Part shown: positions 1-12,999 of the stretch, one piece after another
Layout: every line of letters begins with the position of its first letter
Position numbering within the stretch: the first letter of the stretch is position 1
Assembly (NCBI GenBank): GCA_013398175.1
Contig: VZRZ01006177.1
Span: forward strand, 53,268 to 117,267
Direction: 5' to 3'
Source: Climacteris rufus
Lineage: Eukaryota; Chordata; Aves; Passeriformes; Climacteridae
DNA: 64,000 bases
Made by a program: the position numbers and the translations under genes
Notes under the pieces: generated by a model
Told to the model about the DNA's origin: nothing
What the model saw: the letters and a program-made list of their open reading frames with translations, nothing else
Databases searched by the model: none

Positions 1-102
1 TCCTCTTCCTCTTCCTCTTCCTCTTCCTCTTCCTCTTCCTCTTCCTCTTCCTCTTCCTCTTCCTCTTCCCCTTCCCCTTCCCCTTCCCCTTCCTCTTCCT
101 TT
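1..102. repeat. (TCCTCT)n hexanucleotide microsatellite
   Basis: About 17 six-base units, pure TCCTCT at first, then four TCCCCT units, then degrading into TCCTTT. The plus strand is all pyrimidine. The array starts at the first base of the window, so its true length is unknown. Confidence 0.95.
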
Positions 103-799
103 TCTCTTGCACTTTAATCTCTTGTTTTCTTCGGAGTGTTTTGTCTCTTCCTTTCTTCCTTACTGTTGATCTGTGTATTTCCCCTACTTTCTTAGACTGA
201 CTTCAAGTGTGCTCTGAGCTACTTTGTGTTAACTGGAAGGAATCTACTCCACAGGGTATTCTTAGAGAGTTTTAATGCTTCTCCAAACTACTGCATCTTT
301 TTCAGGCAATTAGATTGCTCCAGTGAACACACACCCCTCTTGTTTTCTCTAAAAGGTACTGACTTTATAGCTTCTTTCTCACAGTAGTTCAAACAGTATT
401 TTTGAGGTATTCATAGTGAACCAGATGATTCCTGGATCCTTAAGGGAAGAGGTCTGCTATTTTGTATACCTCCCTGAGAAGACAAAAGAACTTTGTAGAA
501 GCAATATTTCTGCAGATGTAGTGATCTCGTGTTTTCCTATGTAAAATATTTGACTCCTCTAACCTCTCATTTTACACCTAGAAATTGCTCTCTGTCCAGG
601 GAGTCTACTCTGTGATCAGACTTCAAGGCATGACATTTCAAATAAACATGCAAATGTTATTAATACCTTCATTTCTGCAGGAACCTTTGTAGTGATAGGA
701 AAGATGCATGCTAATATCTTTACAAACAATTCAATAGGTGAGCGTATGGGTGTTAACGTCTTTGAAATGGATCTTAATGTCTCCACCACCACCAAGACA
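103..799. other. No gene or repeat recognised
   Basis: AT-rich sequence of mixed composition. I see no extended reading frame, no CR1 tail and no LTR ends here. Confidence 0.5.
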
Positions 800-803
800 A
801 AGG

Positions 804-1180
804 TTTGTTACAGAACCTGGACAGTTTTACTCCTGAAATAGGTAAATGGGTCTGCACAAGACTGAGTTTCTGAACTTTGGAGGAAAATGACATGTTCAAG
901 GGGGGAATAGGTGGTAGGTGGTTCAGGAAGGCTGTAGCTTCCTAGTACCTCAATCAATGAGGAAAGGACGATGGCAACCTGTGGCCAGGAATTTAGGATA
1001 AAAGGAGGCCACATCCTCTGAAACTTTGAGAGAGAAACCCCACAGGGACATGCCCTAGTGGATACTCCCTCCCTTTATTCAGATAAAGTTGCAGGATTCC
1101 TCTGTCTCCTTTACGGACACTGGCTTTTCATAGCATTACTTTTCTGCAGAGTAGTGAGGAAAAGGAACAGAGACCCATCC
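804..1180 (+). mobile_element. Probable ERV solo LTR, boundaries uncertain
   Basis: The stretch has LTR-like order on the plus strand. A TATA-like GGATAAAAGG lies near 980-1000. A richer leader segment follows, then an ATAAAG polyadenylation-like signal near 1082 and a pyrimidine-rich tail. It resembles my memory of avian ERV LTRs, but I could not find matching target-site duplications. The start (a TGTTACAG near 804) and end are guesses. The short frames over it look incidental. Confidence 0.4.
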
Positions 1181-4100
1181 CCTTCCACCTTCTTTTTTGC
1201 ATTCTTTGCTTTCAGATATCCTGGTCATTTGTGGGTTTCCAGGAATCAAATTTCATTTTCTTCCACTGTAATAGGACAGTAAAAGGTTTCACTGGAAAAT
1301 GAGGACAAAAGGTAGGAGTTCTTTTCCCATGCCTTTGTATCCACTCTTTCTGTTTCCATGAAAATATGGAGAGAAGTGAAGGCTATGATCAAGTTATTAT
1401 CAAGGATAAGACTCTGAGAAACTGAGAAATAAGCAGAAGGACCCGCTTATATGAAGAAACCACACAGGCTCTGGAATCAAAAGCCTGAGGCAGGACATGT
1501 TGCAAGTCAGCATGGGGCTTTCTTTTTTGGAAGTAAGGAAACAGATCTAGCCATATGGTCTTTCTTAGAGTTCTTTTAAGCTTCAGTGAATACTAACTGA
1601 AACAAAGATGTCTGGAATAAAACATGTCTGCCTCAATATTTGAACATTTTCATGAAAAAAATTATATACTAACCTGAAGGAAGAGTTTGCAGAGTATGTT
1701 CATGCTATGTCTACACAAAGTAAGAAATTCTCTTGCATTCCAAATAGTTTTTCTTTAATGTTCTTATTTCATGAACTGGAGATAGAGAATTTCTTTGATT
1801 GCTATGTAGATACACAAAACAATAGTCAAATCCTCTTCTTAACAAAACCAAAAACCACCCACCTTTCATGGCTATGTTAAGAAATAAAGAGATGAGAACT
1901 GAAATTTCTCTAACACCAAAATAAGCAGAATACAATATTGTATATTTAGAGAGCAATTTTGCAATTTGCTCCTAATTGTATAGGAGCTCATAATTGTAGC
2001 CTGCTTTTTCCCTGAATATTATTCTTCTGATGTTCTCTGTATGAATATTTTTCACAGGGTTTTCCTCAAACTTGTACTAGCAAAATCTATACCTCTGGTT
2101 TTAGTATTCAATTTTATGAGAAATATTCAATGAGAGTTGTTAAATAAGAGCAGGTTGAAATTAAAATGTATTGATAAATTAATATATTGAAACTGTTGTA
2201 AAAACATACTGGAGAATTTACATGTAAGACACAGACTTAGATCTAAGATTTTATAATAGTTTATTTATTTAATATATAATACCTCCTAACTTTTATCTAC
2301 GTGATGAGTCAATTCTAACTGAGAAACTCAAGGAAGAAAGAAAGTAATCACATAGGCAGATAAATTAGTATACTACATATTTTCCACACATAAAATCAGA
2401 AAATACCGTCCATGAATAATGATACTGTGCTTGCTCTAACAGATTTATAAAGCTAAAAGGCAATATTTTCATTTAATGCCTTGTATGACTAATAAATTCT
2501 CCACAAAATGGTGCTTCAGTTTCCTCGTAGGGGAGGATAAGATACAAGAGTTCAAGATAGAGTTAAAAACAAATAATGTTTTGTCAACTCCAAGAAGCTG
2601 AATAAAAACTACTTGATCTCATTGGTGACTGATTTAGTAACAGAAGCTGCAATTATCTTTACTGATGAATGTAAAAGAAAATGCAGTTGCAACAGGAACT
2701 TCATTTCCAAAAAGGGAATCTGGCAGGGTATGAAGTATCATCCAAGTCAAAGACAAAAATGTCACAGCTACTTTATCAGGTCCAGGAGCAGGGACCAAAC
2801 CCCCACATGCAAGGACATTTTCATACCATACCTATATGACTGTTCTCTTTGTACTTGCTAACTTTGTTAGACATACATGAAAGAAAAAGATCCTGAAAAG
2901 GAAATTTTGGGTAGAAATTTTCTAAATTTCCATTTGTAAAGTATAAATAACTTCCTATTCTTCAGAGGAAGAAGAGCTGTGGTTCAGTACTTTCTGTACG
3001 AATGCACTGCTTTTTTGATTTTATAAAGACACTATTCTCCCTACCAGCTGTTCTATATTATGCCTTTCAAAATAAAACTTTTTTTTTTAATCTCTGAAAT
3101 GGTTTACAAACACTTTATAAACACAAGGCTATGAAAAACATACAATACCAGCATTCCAGTTCTGTGTCTTGTACTATGGGACTATGTACCTAATTTTCAG
3201 GTTTTAAAATGAAATTTTCCAAGGTGGAATAATACCTCAGGAAATTGGATGACTGTAAGTGGAACAAATTTCTTTCATTCTCATTGCCTTTTTTTGTGTG
3301 CAGTGCTATTCTAAAAACTGAGAAATATATATTAAGAATAGAGGCCATTGAGATCAATAGATGAAGATTGAAGAGAAGAAGACTGTTTTTTTCACTTAAA
3401 TGCACATCTGACAATGTAGATATTCCTGAGAGTAGCAATGTAATGTATCCCAGTTAGAATTGCGCTGTGATTTGAAGTTCACCCTTAGAATTATCCTTCA
3501 AGCACTTGCATCAAATGTAGTTGTCCAGCCCTCCACATTAAGAAGAGGGGAGGAAAGGGAAGGGAAGTGAAACCATCTATTGAATGATGTCTGAGTGAAA
3601 CGTAATTTTCTGATCTTGCATATACTGTAATTTTTCTGAATTATGTAAAAAACCTCACCATTTTTTTTTACTAAATGTAATTTCCTTCCAAGAGGTACTC
3701 TAGCTGTAATGATTGAAATCCAACTCTTGGTAGGTAAGGCTGAAATTAACATTGTTCTGAACATATTATGAGCCCTGGTTTCGCTGAAACCTAGCAGAAG
3801 TATCATTGCATTTTTTAGACAAAATGTAGTCCTTTCTAAATTGTTTAGGCGTTTGTTTCTAAAAAACCCCCAAAACTGTATCTAACAAACAGAGTCTGAA
3901 AATAGTGTTAGAGTTTCTTTGTACTATGATGCAAATCTAACCCACCAGTTTTGAACATCCAACTTGATATTGGTTTATGCCGTGATCTAAAAGTTTTGAG
4001 GATAATCTGTCATTTGGACAAACAAGAAACTGTACAGTGTATTTATTATTGCTCTGTGCTTCTGCCTTCTTTCTGGTTGTGCATGACAGTATGAAGCTGG

Positions 4101-4387
4101 TGTACTTAGATACTTTCATTTCTTTTGCCAGTCATTCTGTGAGCAGTAAAATCAGTATTTTAGTCCTGTATCCTCTAGCTGCCGTTAATATTTCTGTAGG
4201 ACAATTTGCATGTCAAAAATAGAAAACTCAAAAAACTGTGAGTAGCAAACCCACTACATTGATGGTTTTCCTTATACTCCACCATGCTGTTTCATTGTTG
4301 CATAGTATTTCTACCACTTTGACTAATACTGTAACTCTTACAACATCTTCACCACTTTTTTTTCTTCATCATCATATGTGGCAGCCT
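1181..4387. other. No gene or repeat recognised
   Basis: AT-rich, with short homopolymer runs (for example T8-T9 at 3079 and 3661). No reading frame above about 100 codons, and none resembles a protein family I know. Confidence 0.5.
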
Positions 4388-4391
4388 CCCA

Positions 4392-4771
4392 TGTTGCCTA
4401 AAAAGGCTAGCCCAAAAACTGAGGCCAGTCAGGAGTAAGGGAATAAAAGGTGGCTATTTATTCGAAAGGCCTTCAAAGGTACATGTAGGGCAGACAAAGC
4501 CACCTCCTTGGGGCATCACCCAAAATAGACGAGTTTTCCACACCTTTATAGGTTTGGTCCATTTGCATATCAGCATAAACTCACCAATTAAAACTTTGCA
4601 ATTTCCACCTAGCTCCCTTAGCTCGCTTCCCAGCCCCCCACCCCCCGCCTTTAGAAGCTTGGGCCTGTCCTTGAAGGGTGAGTCCAGAGGCAATGTTACA
4701 TCTATAGAGAAAGCATACACACCAGGCAATACAGAATCTGAAAAATATAAGGGTTAAAACCCAAGGCAACA
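4392..4771 (-). mobile_element. ERV solo LTR (family D), 380 bp, 4-bp TSD
   Basis: The ends are perfect 8-bp inverted repeats, TGTTGCCT at 4392 and AGGCAACA ending at 4771. They are flanked by the 4-bp duplication CCCA (4388-4391 and 4772-4775). On the minus strand a TATA box (TATAAAGG, 4544-4550) precedes an AATAAA signal (4457-4462), the normal U3-R-U5 order, which sets the orientation. There is no internal retroviral sequence on either side. A 4-bp duplication is typical of gammaretrovirus-like (ERV1) integration, so that class is inferred. Confidence 0.85.
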
Positions 4772-4775
4772 CCCA

Positions 4776-5689
4776 GTTAAGATATCTCAGCCTGATGCAA
4801 GCAGTGATGCCTTCCCAGCCTGTCTTTGTTTGTGACTGCAGCTTCTCAACAGCAAGCTACCTTTCTAGTACTACATTAAAGTGGAAATATAATCTGGAAA
4901 GGATTTTTAAAATAAAATAAATTCTTTGCAAGAATAAAAGAAATCAAATTCAACTATAACTAAGACTTGATGAGTAAGTAATCAACAAGACAGATCAAAA
5001 AAGTGCTTTAGGATCGTTGGCATGAAAATATTTAAAATCTAACCAGCATTTACCTTGCAATGTAAGCCCATTTATCACCATTTGATCAGAACAGACTTCT
5101 TTATCAAAGAATTGCCAGGTAATATTAAGTCTTAATGAAAGGCAAACCAGACCTAATTATTTCAACTGTTTTCTTAGTTCAATCACATTTTTAAAACTTG
5201 TGATTAACCTCATTGCTCTCTTCTAGTGCTTTCTCTCACTGACTTACACATTTTCTGAAGTACAATGGCCAAGACTGAAAAGACTTGTATGGCTGTAGAT
5301 TTGTGTACATCCCAATATGGCACTGTGCCTTCTTTAGTAAGTATGTGAGTTTATTGTCTCTTGTTGAATTAGTGATCCATTATAAAACATTATTCGTATT
5401 CCACTTTGTGCCCATCCTCTTGTATTTCTGTAGTTTGTCCTGCATAGGGACAGTACTTTTTATTACCCTTACTGCTTTTTTATCTAATCTTTCAAAATTT
5501 TGAGATATTGAAAGCTTAGATCTTTTCCTCTGGTGTTCCTGTAGTCTCTCCCTGATTTTCTCTTTCATTAGAAACTTCAATATGCATTCTCTTCCATCCT
5601 GTATGCCATGTAAAACAGCAATCAATAAATCATTCTGTTATAACAACAAGTTATTGATAATTACTCTTTGGGATTATCTTTTCTAACTG
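4776..5689. other. No gene or repeat recognised
   Basis: AT-rich; nothing assignable. Confidence 0.5.
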
Positions 5690-5762
5690 GTTTTCCACTC
5701 ACACGGCTGTGGTTTTCCACTCACATGGTTGTGGTTTTCCACTCACACGGTTGTAGTTTTCC
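5690..5762. repeat. 22-bp tandem repeat, about 3.3 copies
   Basis: Three near-identical 22-bp units begin at 5690, 5712 and 5734 and share the core GTTTTCCACTCACA. They differ only at a few transition sites (C/T at the ACGG/ATGG position, and in the CTGTG/TTGTG tail). A partial fourth unit starts at 5756. Confidence 0.9.
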
Positions 5763-7260
5763 CTCTTTCATGTTTGATTATCAAAAAATCATGCATTTCC
5801 ATTGAAAACCTCAGGAAAGGCAAGATAAACAATTTGCTGAATTTGCTATTCATAAGGCTGCGATTTTACCACAAAGATAAAGTCACAAGGAAGATTTTTT
5901 TCGTTTCTTCACCATTTAAAGCTACACGTTTTATAGAAGTCCTTTAGTATCAACTGACCTGTTCCTGCGGACTGAGTAAGAAAAGACAGTATAGACTATA
6001 TTTCTTGATACCATTCCTTTGTCATTCTTCTCTTGTGCTGAGCGACAGAGTAATCTTTTCCTCAGTCTCTTGTTACACTGAACGCACTTGCAGAGCAATT
6101 TCTTGTTGTCTCATTTTTTGCTAGTGACATCTCCTTCTTTAGTTTACCTTTCCGGTCCTGACAAGCATATGCCACACATATGATTGTGTCCTCTGTAGTA
6201 AGACCTCCTTTCACTCCCTGCAGTTACCTGGTTTCACTTAAGCCCCAACCCTTAATGATTATGAATTTCACCCTGGGTTGCTTTTTTCAACCTAAATTAT
6301 ACCCCCATTAAAAATTGCAATGCCAGCCTTTCAAATTCTAATTTGTTCTTTCCGCCCTCTGAATTATGATGGCTGAATTAGAAAATTCCCTGGATCAAAG
6401 TCTGAAGAGGCGCTTTAGCTCTTCAGGTGGGAGAGCTCAGCATTGCTTGTCTGAATAAATTATTACCTCAAAAGAGTAATAGCAACTGCCTGAGTTAAAC
6501 CAACACTAACATACAGGTTCTATTAACCTCAAATTACCATTACAGATGAGCACATATTCAGGAAGTGTGTTGTATAAATAAAGCATGCTACTTTATTAAA
6601 TCAATAATAACAGGCCTTACAGTAGGGAAAACGCTGCCAATTTGCAAAGAAGGCTATGCAAGATGATTTGTAACTAAATTACCTCCAGCTCCTTAATATT
6701 GACTTCAAAAGTATCCAGTATGAAGAGTGATAAATAACTTTTTTTTTCCAGAAAATGGCAAACCATTATAATAAAATCTATTTTAAAAATATCAGCTTCA
6801 TTTAATTATTCTGAGAGTGAATCAAGCTGACTTTGCATAAATCTATAGTGAGATATTCCTTTTATGAGGAAAGGTAACTCCTACATGTCTTTGAAAAACT
6901 GTGGGTGAACAAAATCTCTTCAGGTGTCCCCCTTACCATGTTTTAAAATAAAGGAAAGAATAAAATCGTAACCTCTCTTTGGAATATGATTGGATCCCAG
7001 AAAGTGGAAAGGCAGGAACTAATTTTTGCATCTGTTTTTATTAAGATACTGACTTTAATAAATGTTGATATTAAATATATAATCATGTCACATGAATAGT
7101 TATGCTATACTCAAATTCAGTATGCTTAACACCTTTAGAATTCTCAAACCTTATAAAAATTTTCACCATCCTGAAGAGTCTTGAAAATCCCTTTGTATTG
7201 TACATAAACTTAGAAATTTTCATTCTTGTATACAACTGGTCATATAATTCACTTTGAAAA
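5763..7260. other. No gene or repeat recognised
   Basis: AT-rich sequence without coding signal. No LTR or CR1 features seen. Confidence 0.5.
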
Positions 7261-7414
7261 TCATAGAATCACAGAATATGCTGAGTTGGAAGGCACCCAT
7301 GAGGATCACCAAAGTCCAGCTTCTGGCCCTGCACAGGACAAGAATCACACCCTGTGCCTGAGAGTGTTGTCCAGACACTTCGTGAACTGTCAGGCTTGGT
7401 GCCATGAGAACTTC
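7261..7414 (-). mobile_element. CR1 LINE 3' tail, 5'-truncated
   Basis: The plus strand begins with TCATAGAATCACAGAAT, the reverse complement of the CR1 3'-terminal repeat. It continues as the reverse complement of the CR1 3' untranslated region (the GGTGATCCTCATGGGT...CCTTCCAACTCAG type). Only about 150 bp remain, which is the usual heavily 5'-truncated state. It belongs to the same subfamily type as the copy at 56360-56657. Confidence 0.9.
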
Positions 7415-8538
7415 AACTGTGTTTACCTGGTGCACCACAATTTTAAAATTATTTATTAAAACAATGTGCTCTTCTTGAAACTGCTTAGGAAAGAAAATAG
7501 AACAACACCTGTAATTTTTTTTTCTTTATTACGGGTTTACACCCATCATTTATTTCTATGTGCTGTGTAAAGGAATAGCAGGAAGAGAATAAGGAATAAA
7601 GTAAGGGAAGCCTATATATCAAAAGAGCTGCTTCATTGAACTCCATTCTTGAGAAATATCTGCTACAGTGGACCTCAGACATCAAATCATTCATGCAAAG
7701 GATAGACAGAGACCAACTCTACTGGTACCTTTTACTTACCTCTGATATTTACAAAATTGAGTTGTGTTGAAGAAAGGCCACAGCCTCTGGAATCCTTGTT
7801 AAGTTACTTATTTGGTTGTGAAATTGTTACTTGGAGCCTATTCATTCATGCAAGTAATTTTTTTTTTTTCATACTGCAGCCATGTTTTTTTTAATTTAAA
7901 AGACAATATTAGTGTCAAAGGAGACAAATGGCTTATGCAAAGGTCTATCTGCAACAGGAGAAAGGACACAGAGTTGAAAAGTACAAAGAAAGATGGTGAG
8001 GACTTTGGTAAAAGGTTGAACTACTACTCTTCTTTAAGATGCCTTGAAAGGGCAAAATAATAGAAAATAGGAAAGGGAATAAGATGTCTAGGAGAAGATA
8101 CTTTTATGAAGACAAATTAGGAGGACATGAGTGAATGTATCGCTGCAATCAGAGAGACAATGTTCTGAAAGCACCACTTCAATCTCAGCCAGAAAACCTA
8201 TGAAAACAACAAAAGTCTAATAGCTCTTACAAGTTGAGGTAAGAAACAGATGTTTTTTTACATTGTAGTAAGATCTTTACAAAAGGCTGGAATAAAAATA
8301 AACATGGAAGTATTTGTTCCCCTTTAACAGGAAAAGCATTACAATAACAAGAATACTAGATAAGCTTCAGAAAACCCATCATTTACTGTAATAAACACTT
8401 TCTATGAGGATTTAGTCAAATCACAGAATTTTCTTTACTTTAGTTCACCATTTGCATTTTCCTAATTTGTAGGTTTATTTAAGGATAAAATCTGACTACA
8501 CAAGTACTGTGTAGGGTTAAATTAAACAAGAGACCAAC
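7415..8538. other. No gene or repeat recognised
   Basis: AT-rich, with T10 near 7860 and a short T-rich run near 7510. No coding evidence. Confidence 0.5.
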
Positions 8539-9000
8539 TGTAGCAGCGTACTTGGCAGAAGGTCCTGCTGTGGAACTTCAGGATTGGTGGGAAGAGACCC
8601 AGGGCAATGCCCTCTGAACCTTCTCCCTCCAATATCTGAAATCTCTGCCTGAGCTATGGTGAAATCCCATGTCTCCCTTGTGTCACCTGTATCCACACCT
8701 TAGGTTCAATATATGGCTATGCCCTGGGAAGCTCTCCCCTCCACTGGTCACTTTGAACTATGCATTTTTCCATTGGGTGTCCCCTGGTCCCACCTCCCAT
8801 TAAAAGATCCCTGCAGAGCTTCTACTTCCTCTTTCGCCTGGGGTAATCCAGACGCCTGGGTGTCTCCTGACCGCCTCCCTGGACCCTCACAACGCAACAC
8901 TGGATTTACAATAAAAAAGGCAATTATCCCAGAGAAGAGCCCTCTGTCGCCTTTTATTCTCGCTGACACGAGAACATTGCGCCTGGAGTAATTCTCAGTT
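8539..9000 (+). mobile_element. ERV solo LTR (family E), ends approximate
   Basis: A GC-richer block opening with TGTAGCAGCG. It carries a TATA-like CATTAAAAGATC near 8799, a C-rich leader and a polyadenylation signal AATAAA at 8910-8915. A U5-like tail follows with CTCGCTGACA near 8964. The order gives plus orientation. I could not find a matching target-site duplication, so the right end could lie anywhere from about 8964 to 9040. No retroviral genes adjoin it. Confidence 0.65.
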
Positions 9001-9242
9001 CCAGAGGAGCCAGCAGAAACAGGTCATCTGCAGTAGAAAGAATTCTGTGCTTTGGGAGAGTAGGAAGACCATTGCAACTCGTCCTAGCAGGGATTTTGCT
9101 CACTTATGGAGGCTGTAGCAGCCTTGAGAGCTCCGGGGAAAGCATCATAACCAAATCAATGCAAAGGAAAGTCATATAAATGCAGTCAACAAGATGGTCC
9201 ATAATAGCTTATGTAACAGTGGGTCTAAGTGAATGTGAATTA

Positions 9243-9482
9243 CCATAGAATTGTGGAAGAGGCTGAAATGGACCTTAAAAATATTCTACTCCTAATCTCT
9301 CCTGCCACATCCCACTAGACGAGGTTGCTCAAGGCCTTACCCAACCTGACTTTGACACTGCCAGAGCTGGGACATTAACAACCTCCCTTGGCAACCTGTT
9401 CCAGTGACTCATCATCCTCACAGTTAAGAAATTGTTCCTAATATTCAGACTAAATTTCCCTCTTTCAATTTGTACCTGTACT
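9243..9482 (-). mobile_element. CR1 LINE 3' fragment, old
   Basis: Diverged reverse complement of the CR1 3' untranslated region. It opens with CCATAGAATTGTGG. Recognisable CR1 blocks follow, including the GAGGTTGCTCAAGGCC block and the GGCAACCTGTTCCAGTGA block with its downstream TTCCTAATATTCAG. About 240 bp remain, with many substitutions. Confidence 0.88.
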
Positions 9483-11991
9483 CTGAATCCTTTTGGTTTT
9501 GAAAAATCATAGAGTCATTTGATTTGAATTTAATGCTAGTAACTTAATTGGCAGTGTTAGTAACCACAATCTGTCAAAGAAAGTGTAGCCACTTTTTTTG
9601 AATCCTTTGCCCACAGAGAGCATGGTTGCTAAAATGCCATGTGCTGTCAAAGGAATATGAAATTAATTTATTAAATAGAATCCATTGAAGGTTGCATAGA
9701 AATTACAATAGGCTTAAGAATTTTCACAGCTACAAATCTGAGAAGACAGGCAAGTTCTCATGAAAAATGTAATCTTTCTCTTCCATTTCTTGTATAGGTT
9801 ATATCTTCTTTCTGTAACTCTTTGTAGTTACTGCTGAAGACAGGGTGCTGTCTTGGGTGGATTTTTAGTTCTGGCCACTTGAAACTGTTTTTATGCTGTC
9901 TAGTTAAAAGGGGCTTTTTCCTAACAAAATACCTTCTGAGTCAAGTTTGATAAAAGGTGACTGAAAGTGTTGGTTTTTTCCTAGTACTTTGTTTCAGCAT
10001 GAGCTTTTGCAACTTTGTTAGCTAGAAGTTTTTCAGTCTTCTGAATTGCCTGATTAGTAAAATCTAATTGATTGACCCCTATCTCAAGAAATTCTACTAT
10101 TCTACTATTTTTTTCTATAACAGAATATGCAAAGAAAAATAATCAGAGTTGAAAAGAACATTTTCAGCACTGAGTGTACAAAAAACAGTGCAGTTCAAAA
10201 TGAGCAAAGGTTTGTAAATACCAGATTTGAGTACATCTAAAGTCTGAGAAGGAACAAAACAGAAAGCAATCGTTAGGGTCTCGCTTTAAAATATGTTTTG
10301 TTAATTAACATTTCCCTTCAAATTTGGATTTCTGATTTAGTATATTTTTTTCTCTTTGGGTGAAACCATCTATCTGGTTTAAAACATCACTTAATAATTT
10401 TCATTTTTGGTTGCTGAAAAACCGTTATTTCCACAGGTTGGCCAAAGGTACTGGTTGCGTGTCATATTATGTGATAAAATTATGTTAGTTTTATCTCAGG
10501 TCTTAACTATCTTTAATAGAAAGAAATCAATTACAAACTAACTTAGCTTTTAACTGCCATTTTACTTCTCTAATGCTTGCTGCAAGGATTCTTTTTCCAT
10601 CTGTAGTGATTTCCAGATGACATATTTTCAGTTTAAATTATTTAAAATCCTGCTTGTCTACTAGATTAAAGAAATAGCACACCAAGAAAGATAGTGATTA
10701 TTATAAGACTAATAAGTAAGATTTTTTTTTTTTTTTTTTACTCTGGGACTATTAGAAAAAGTCTTATTTTTAAATTTCTTGCCACAGCACAAAGTGTACA
10801 AAAAGAAGCAAAATACATGACACTGTGAATGATGAAGAAAAACAGACCGATAGGTTCAGAGTTAATGGCAGAGTAATCTTTTATTTTACAGATGTTGTGG
10901 GGTTTTTGTGTGGAACATTTCTACTTACATGGAACAGTAACTCTGAATATAACTTACTTAACAGAGCTGTGTCCTACTCTGCCCTCAGCATTCAAAGTAA
11001 GTTATCCAGAGATTTTTGGGTACAACCAAAAGAAAACTACTTCTGTAAGGCAATTTTAAAGCCTACTTGGGTTTAGAAAATATGAAATACAAATCCATAT
11101 ATAATTCATGCATATTATAGAAAGTATCTATATCTATTTGTTGCAATGTAATGTTAACTACCTCTTAGGGGAAAAGGATACATCTCTGGGGACCTTTTTT
11201 GTAATTAATATAAGGGGTTTTTTCTCCTACTATCATTTGAAAAACAAAAAATAACCAAAACCCAATCTGTAGTCTAAAAACATTTCATACTGAAACAGAT
11301 AGGTCATTAGATGGTGCAGTTTGGAGTCTGTAATTGCAGAGATTGTACTGTAAATTACAGATAATCTTGCAAGCACGTAGGAATCAATTTAAAGAATGGT
11401 CACATTTACAGTTGTCATTAACATAACTTCAGTAGTAGTTGTTTCGTAGATACAAAAAGAAGGATGACACAAAATATTTGTAGGGTGTATTTTTTTAACA
11501 AAGCATTTCATAAACATTTTCCTCAGGAGTAAAGTACCATTTGATTAAGTTCTGCAGGACAGTGTGAGTACTGTGCTGTTTACTGTGTCTACAGATCCAT
11601 CCAAGATGTCCACAGGTCATTTTGCTACAAACCTCATTTCTATCCTTGAGGATTTCCTATGCTCCAGCAGAAACGCTCCGGCAGAAACACTCCAGTGTTT
11701 TGTAGAGACAATCTTTTCTGATATTATCTCAGAATGCCTTATGGTAATGAACACAGCTGCTGTCTAAAACAAAACTGTTCAGTTCGTATGGCTTTAACCA
11801 AATCGTATCTGAAATGGTTTATTGATTTGCTAAAGATATGCAATTAACTTGAAAATGGTGAATGATACATCCAGGATCAATATCACTAACAGAACAGATA
11901 AATCACAACATTATACATTATAAAATGTCGATAAATACCTCCAAATTTCTAAGCAATGTTTTATAACTAATCTCCCAAAGATATAATGCTG
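9483..11991. other. No gene or repeat recognised
   Basis: AT-rich interval with a T19 run at 10721-10739. No splice-flanked exon-like frame could be argued. Confidence 0.5.
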
Positions 11992-11997
11992 CACAGT

Positions 11998-12640
11998 TAT
12001 CACTGGCTCCAGGGGCCTGCTCGAGGCCACTCCGCGATAGTCTGGGAGTGACCCTGGTTTCCTGGGGGCTGCTGCTAGCAGTTGCCCCAAACACAGGGTG
12101 TCCTCCAGCAGCTCCTTTAGTCCTGGCTCCTCTGGGTGAGAGAGAGCCCCAGTCCCATGTCGTGGGCGCAGGCGAGAATAAAGGCCAGAGACAAGGGCCC
12201 TGGTGTGATTTCCAGCTCTTTTATTTCCCGGGGAGAGGCAGCAGGGAAGGCAGGAGAGGGTCTGGGGTCTGGGAGAGGCGGCGCGAAGATCCAGGAGAGC
12301 TGAAGGCTTCAGTAACCAGGAGCAAGGACTGAGGGGCAGCAGGGGATTTATAGGGATACAAGCAGGGGAAAGTAACCAATTAGGGTACAAGGATTTGCAT
12401 GTAACCAATAGAGAACTGAACAGCAACAACATTTCTAGAACATAACCTTATATAGAACATGAAGTAATAGGGTAGATAACCAATGAACTGAAACATGTAA
12501 ACAACGTTGCAAGGGACCCTGGGGGTGAGCCAGAAAGCTCACCCTGACAAGGGAGTGTGGTTCAGACAGTGGCAACCTTGGACTGAGCCCACCAGTCTTG
12601 AGCCTGTGGGGCTGTGGCTTTTGCCACATACACCACCACA
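11998..12640 (-). mobile_element. ERV solo LTR (family B copy 1), 643 bp, 6-bp TSD
   Basis: Flanked by the exact 6-bp duplication CACAGT (11992-11997 and 12641-12646). On the minus strand the element opens TGTGGTGGTG. It has TATAAAT near 12345 and an AATAAA signal at 12220-12225, and closes ...CCAGTGATA. A second copy with the same termini lies at 45146-45826. A 6-bp duplication fits a betaretrovirus/ERVK- or alpharetrovirus-like integrase; this is inference. The frames over it on both strands are incidental. Confidence 0.9.
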
Positions 12641-12646
12641 CACAGT

Positions 12647-12995
12647 TATATGCACTCCCCCTTCACAGACCCATGCCGTGTAGATTACAGAGGTGCACAT
12701 TCTCATTGGGAAGTGCTTGGACACCTGCCTGCAGACCATCCTGCAGCATGTGTGGTGCTATGGCTCTACCTGTATCCATCCTGCTCTCTGTGACCCTGTA
12801 AGATCACATCCATATCGTCTAGGGCAGGTCTTCCCATGCCAGATGCCCGGGAGTGGTGGTGCAGACTGTCCCAACAGTGGCTGTCCCATGGGAGAGAGGT
12901 CTGTCTGCTCCAGGCAGGCAGAGGTGGTGACGCTGATGGGGATGCTGCCAGCAGTGCCCATCCTGGTGTGATGCAGCTCTTCCTTCCTTCCTTAA
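12647..12995. other. GC-rich spacer between two LTRs, unassigned
   Basis: About 350 bp, clearly GC-richer than the surrounding DNA, between family B and family F LTRs. Several short overlapping frames exist only because stops are rare in GC-rich DNA. It may be an older retroviral or LTR remnant, but I see no motif that shows it. Confidence 0.4.
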
Positions 12996-12999
12996 GGTC

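Noticed and set aside
11911..12432. 173-codon minus-strand frame
   Set aside because: Lies across a family B LTR and its flank; the leucine/proline-rich peptide follows from C/T-rich LTR DNA, not from a retroviral gene.
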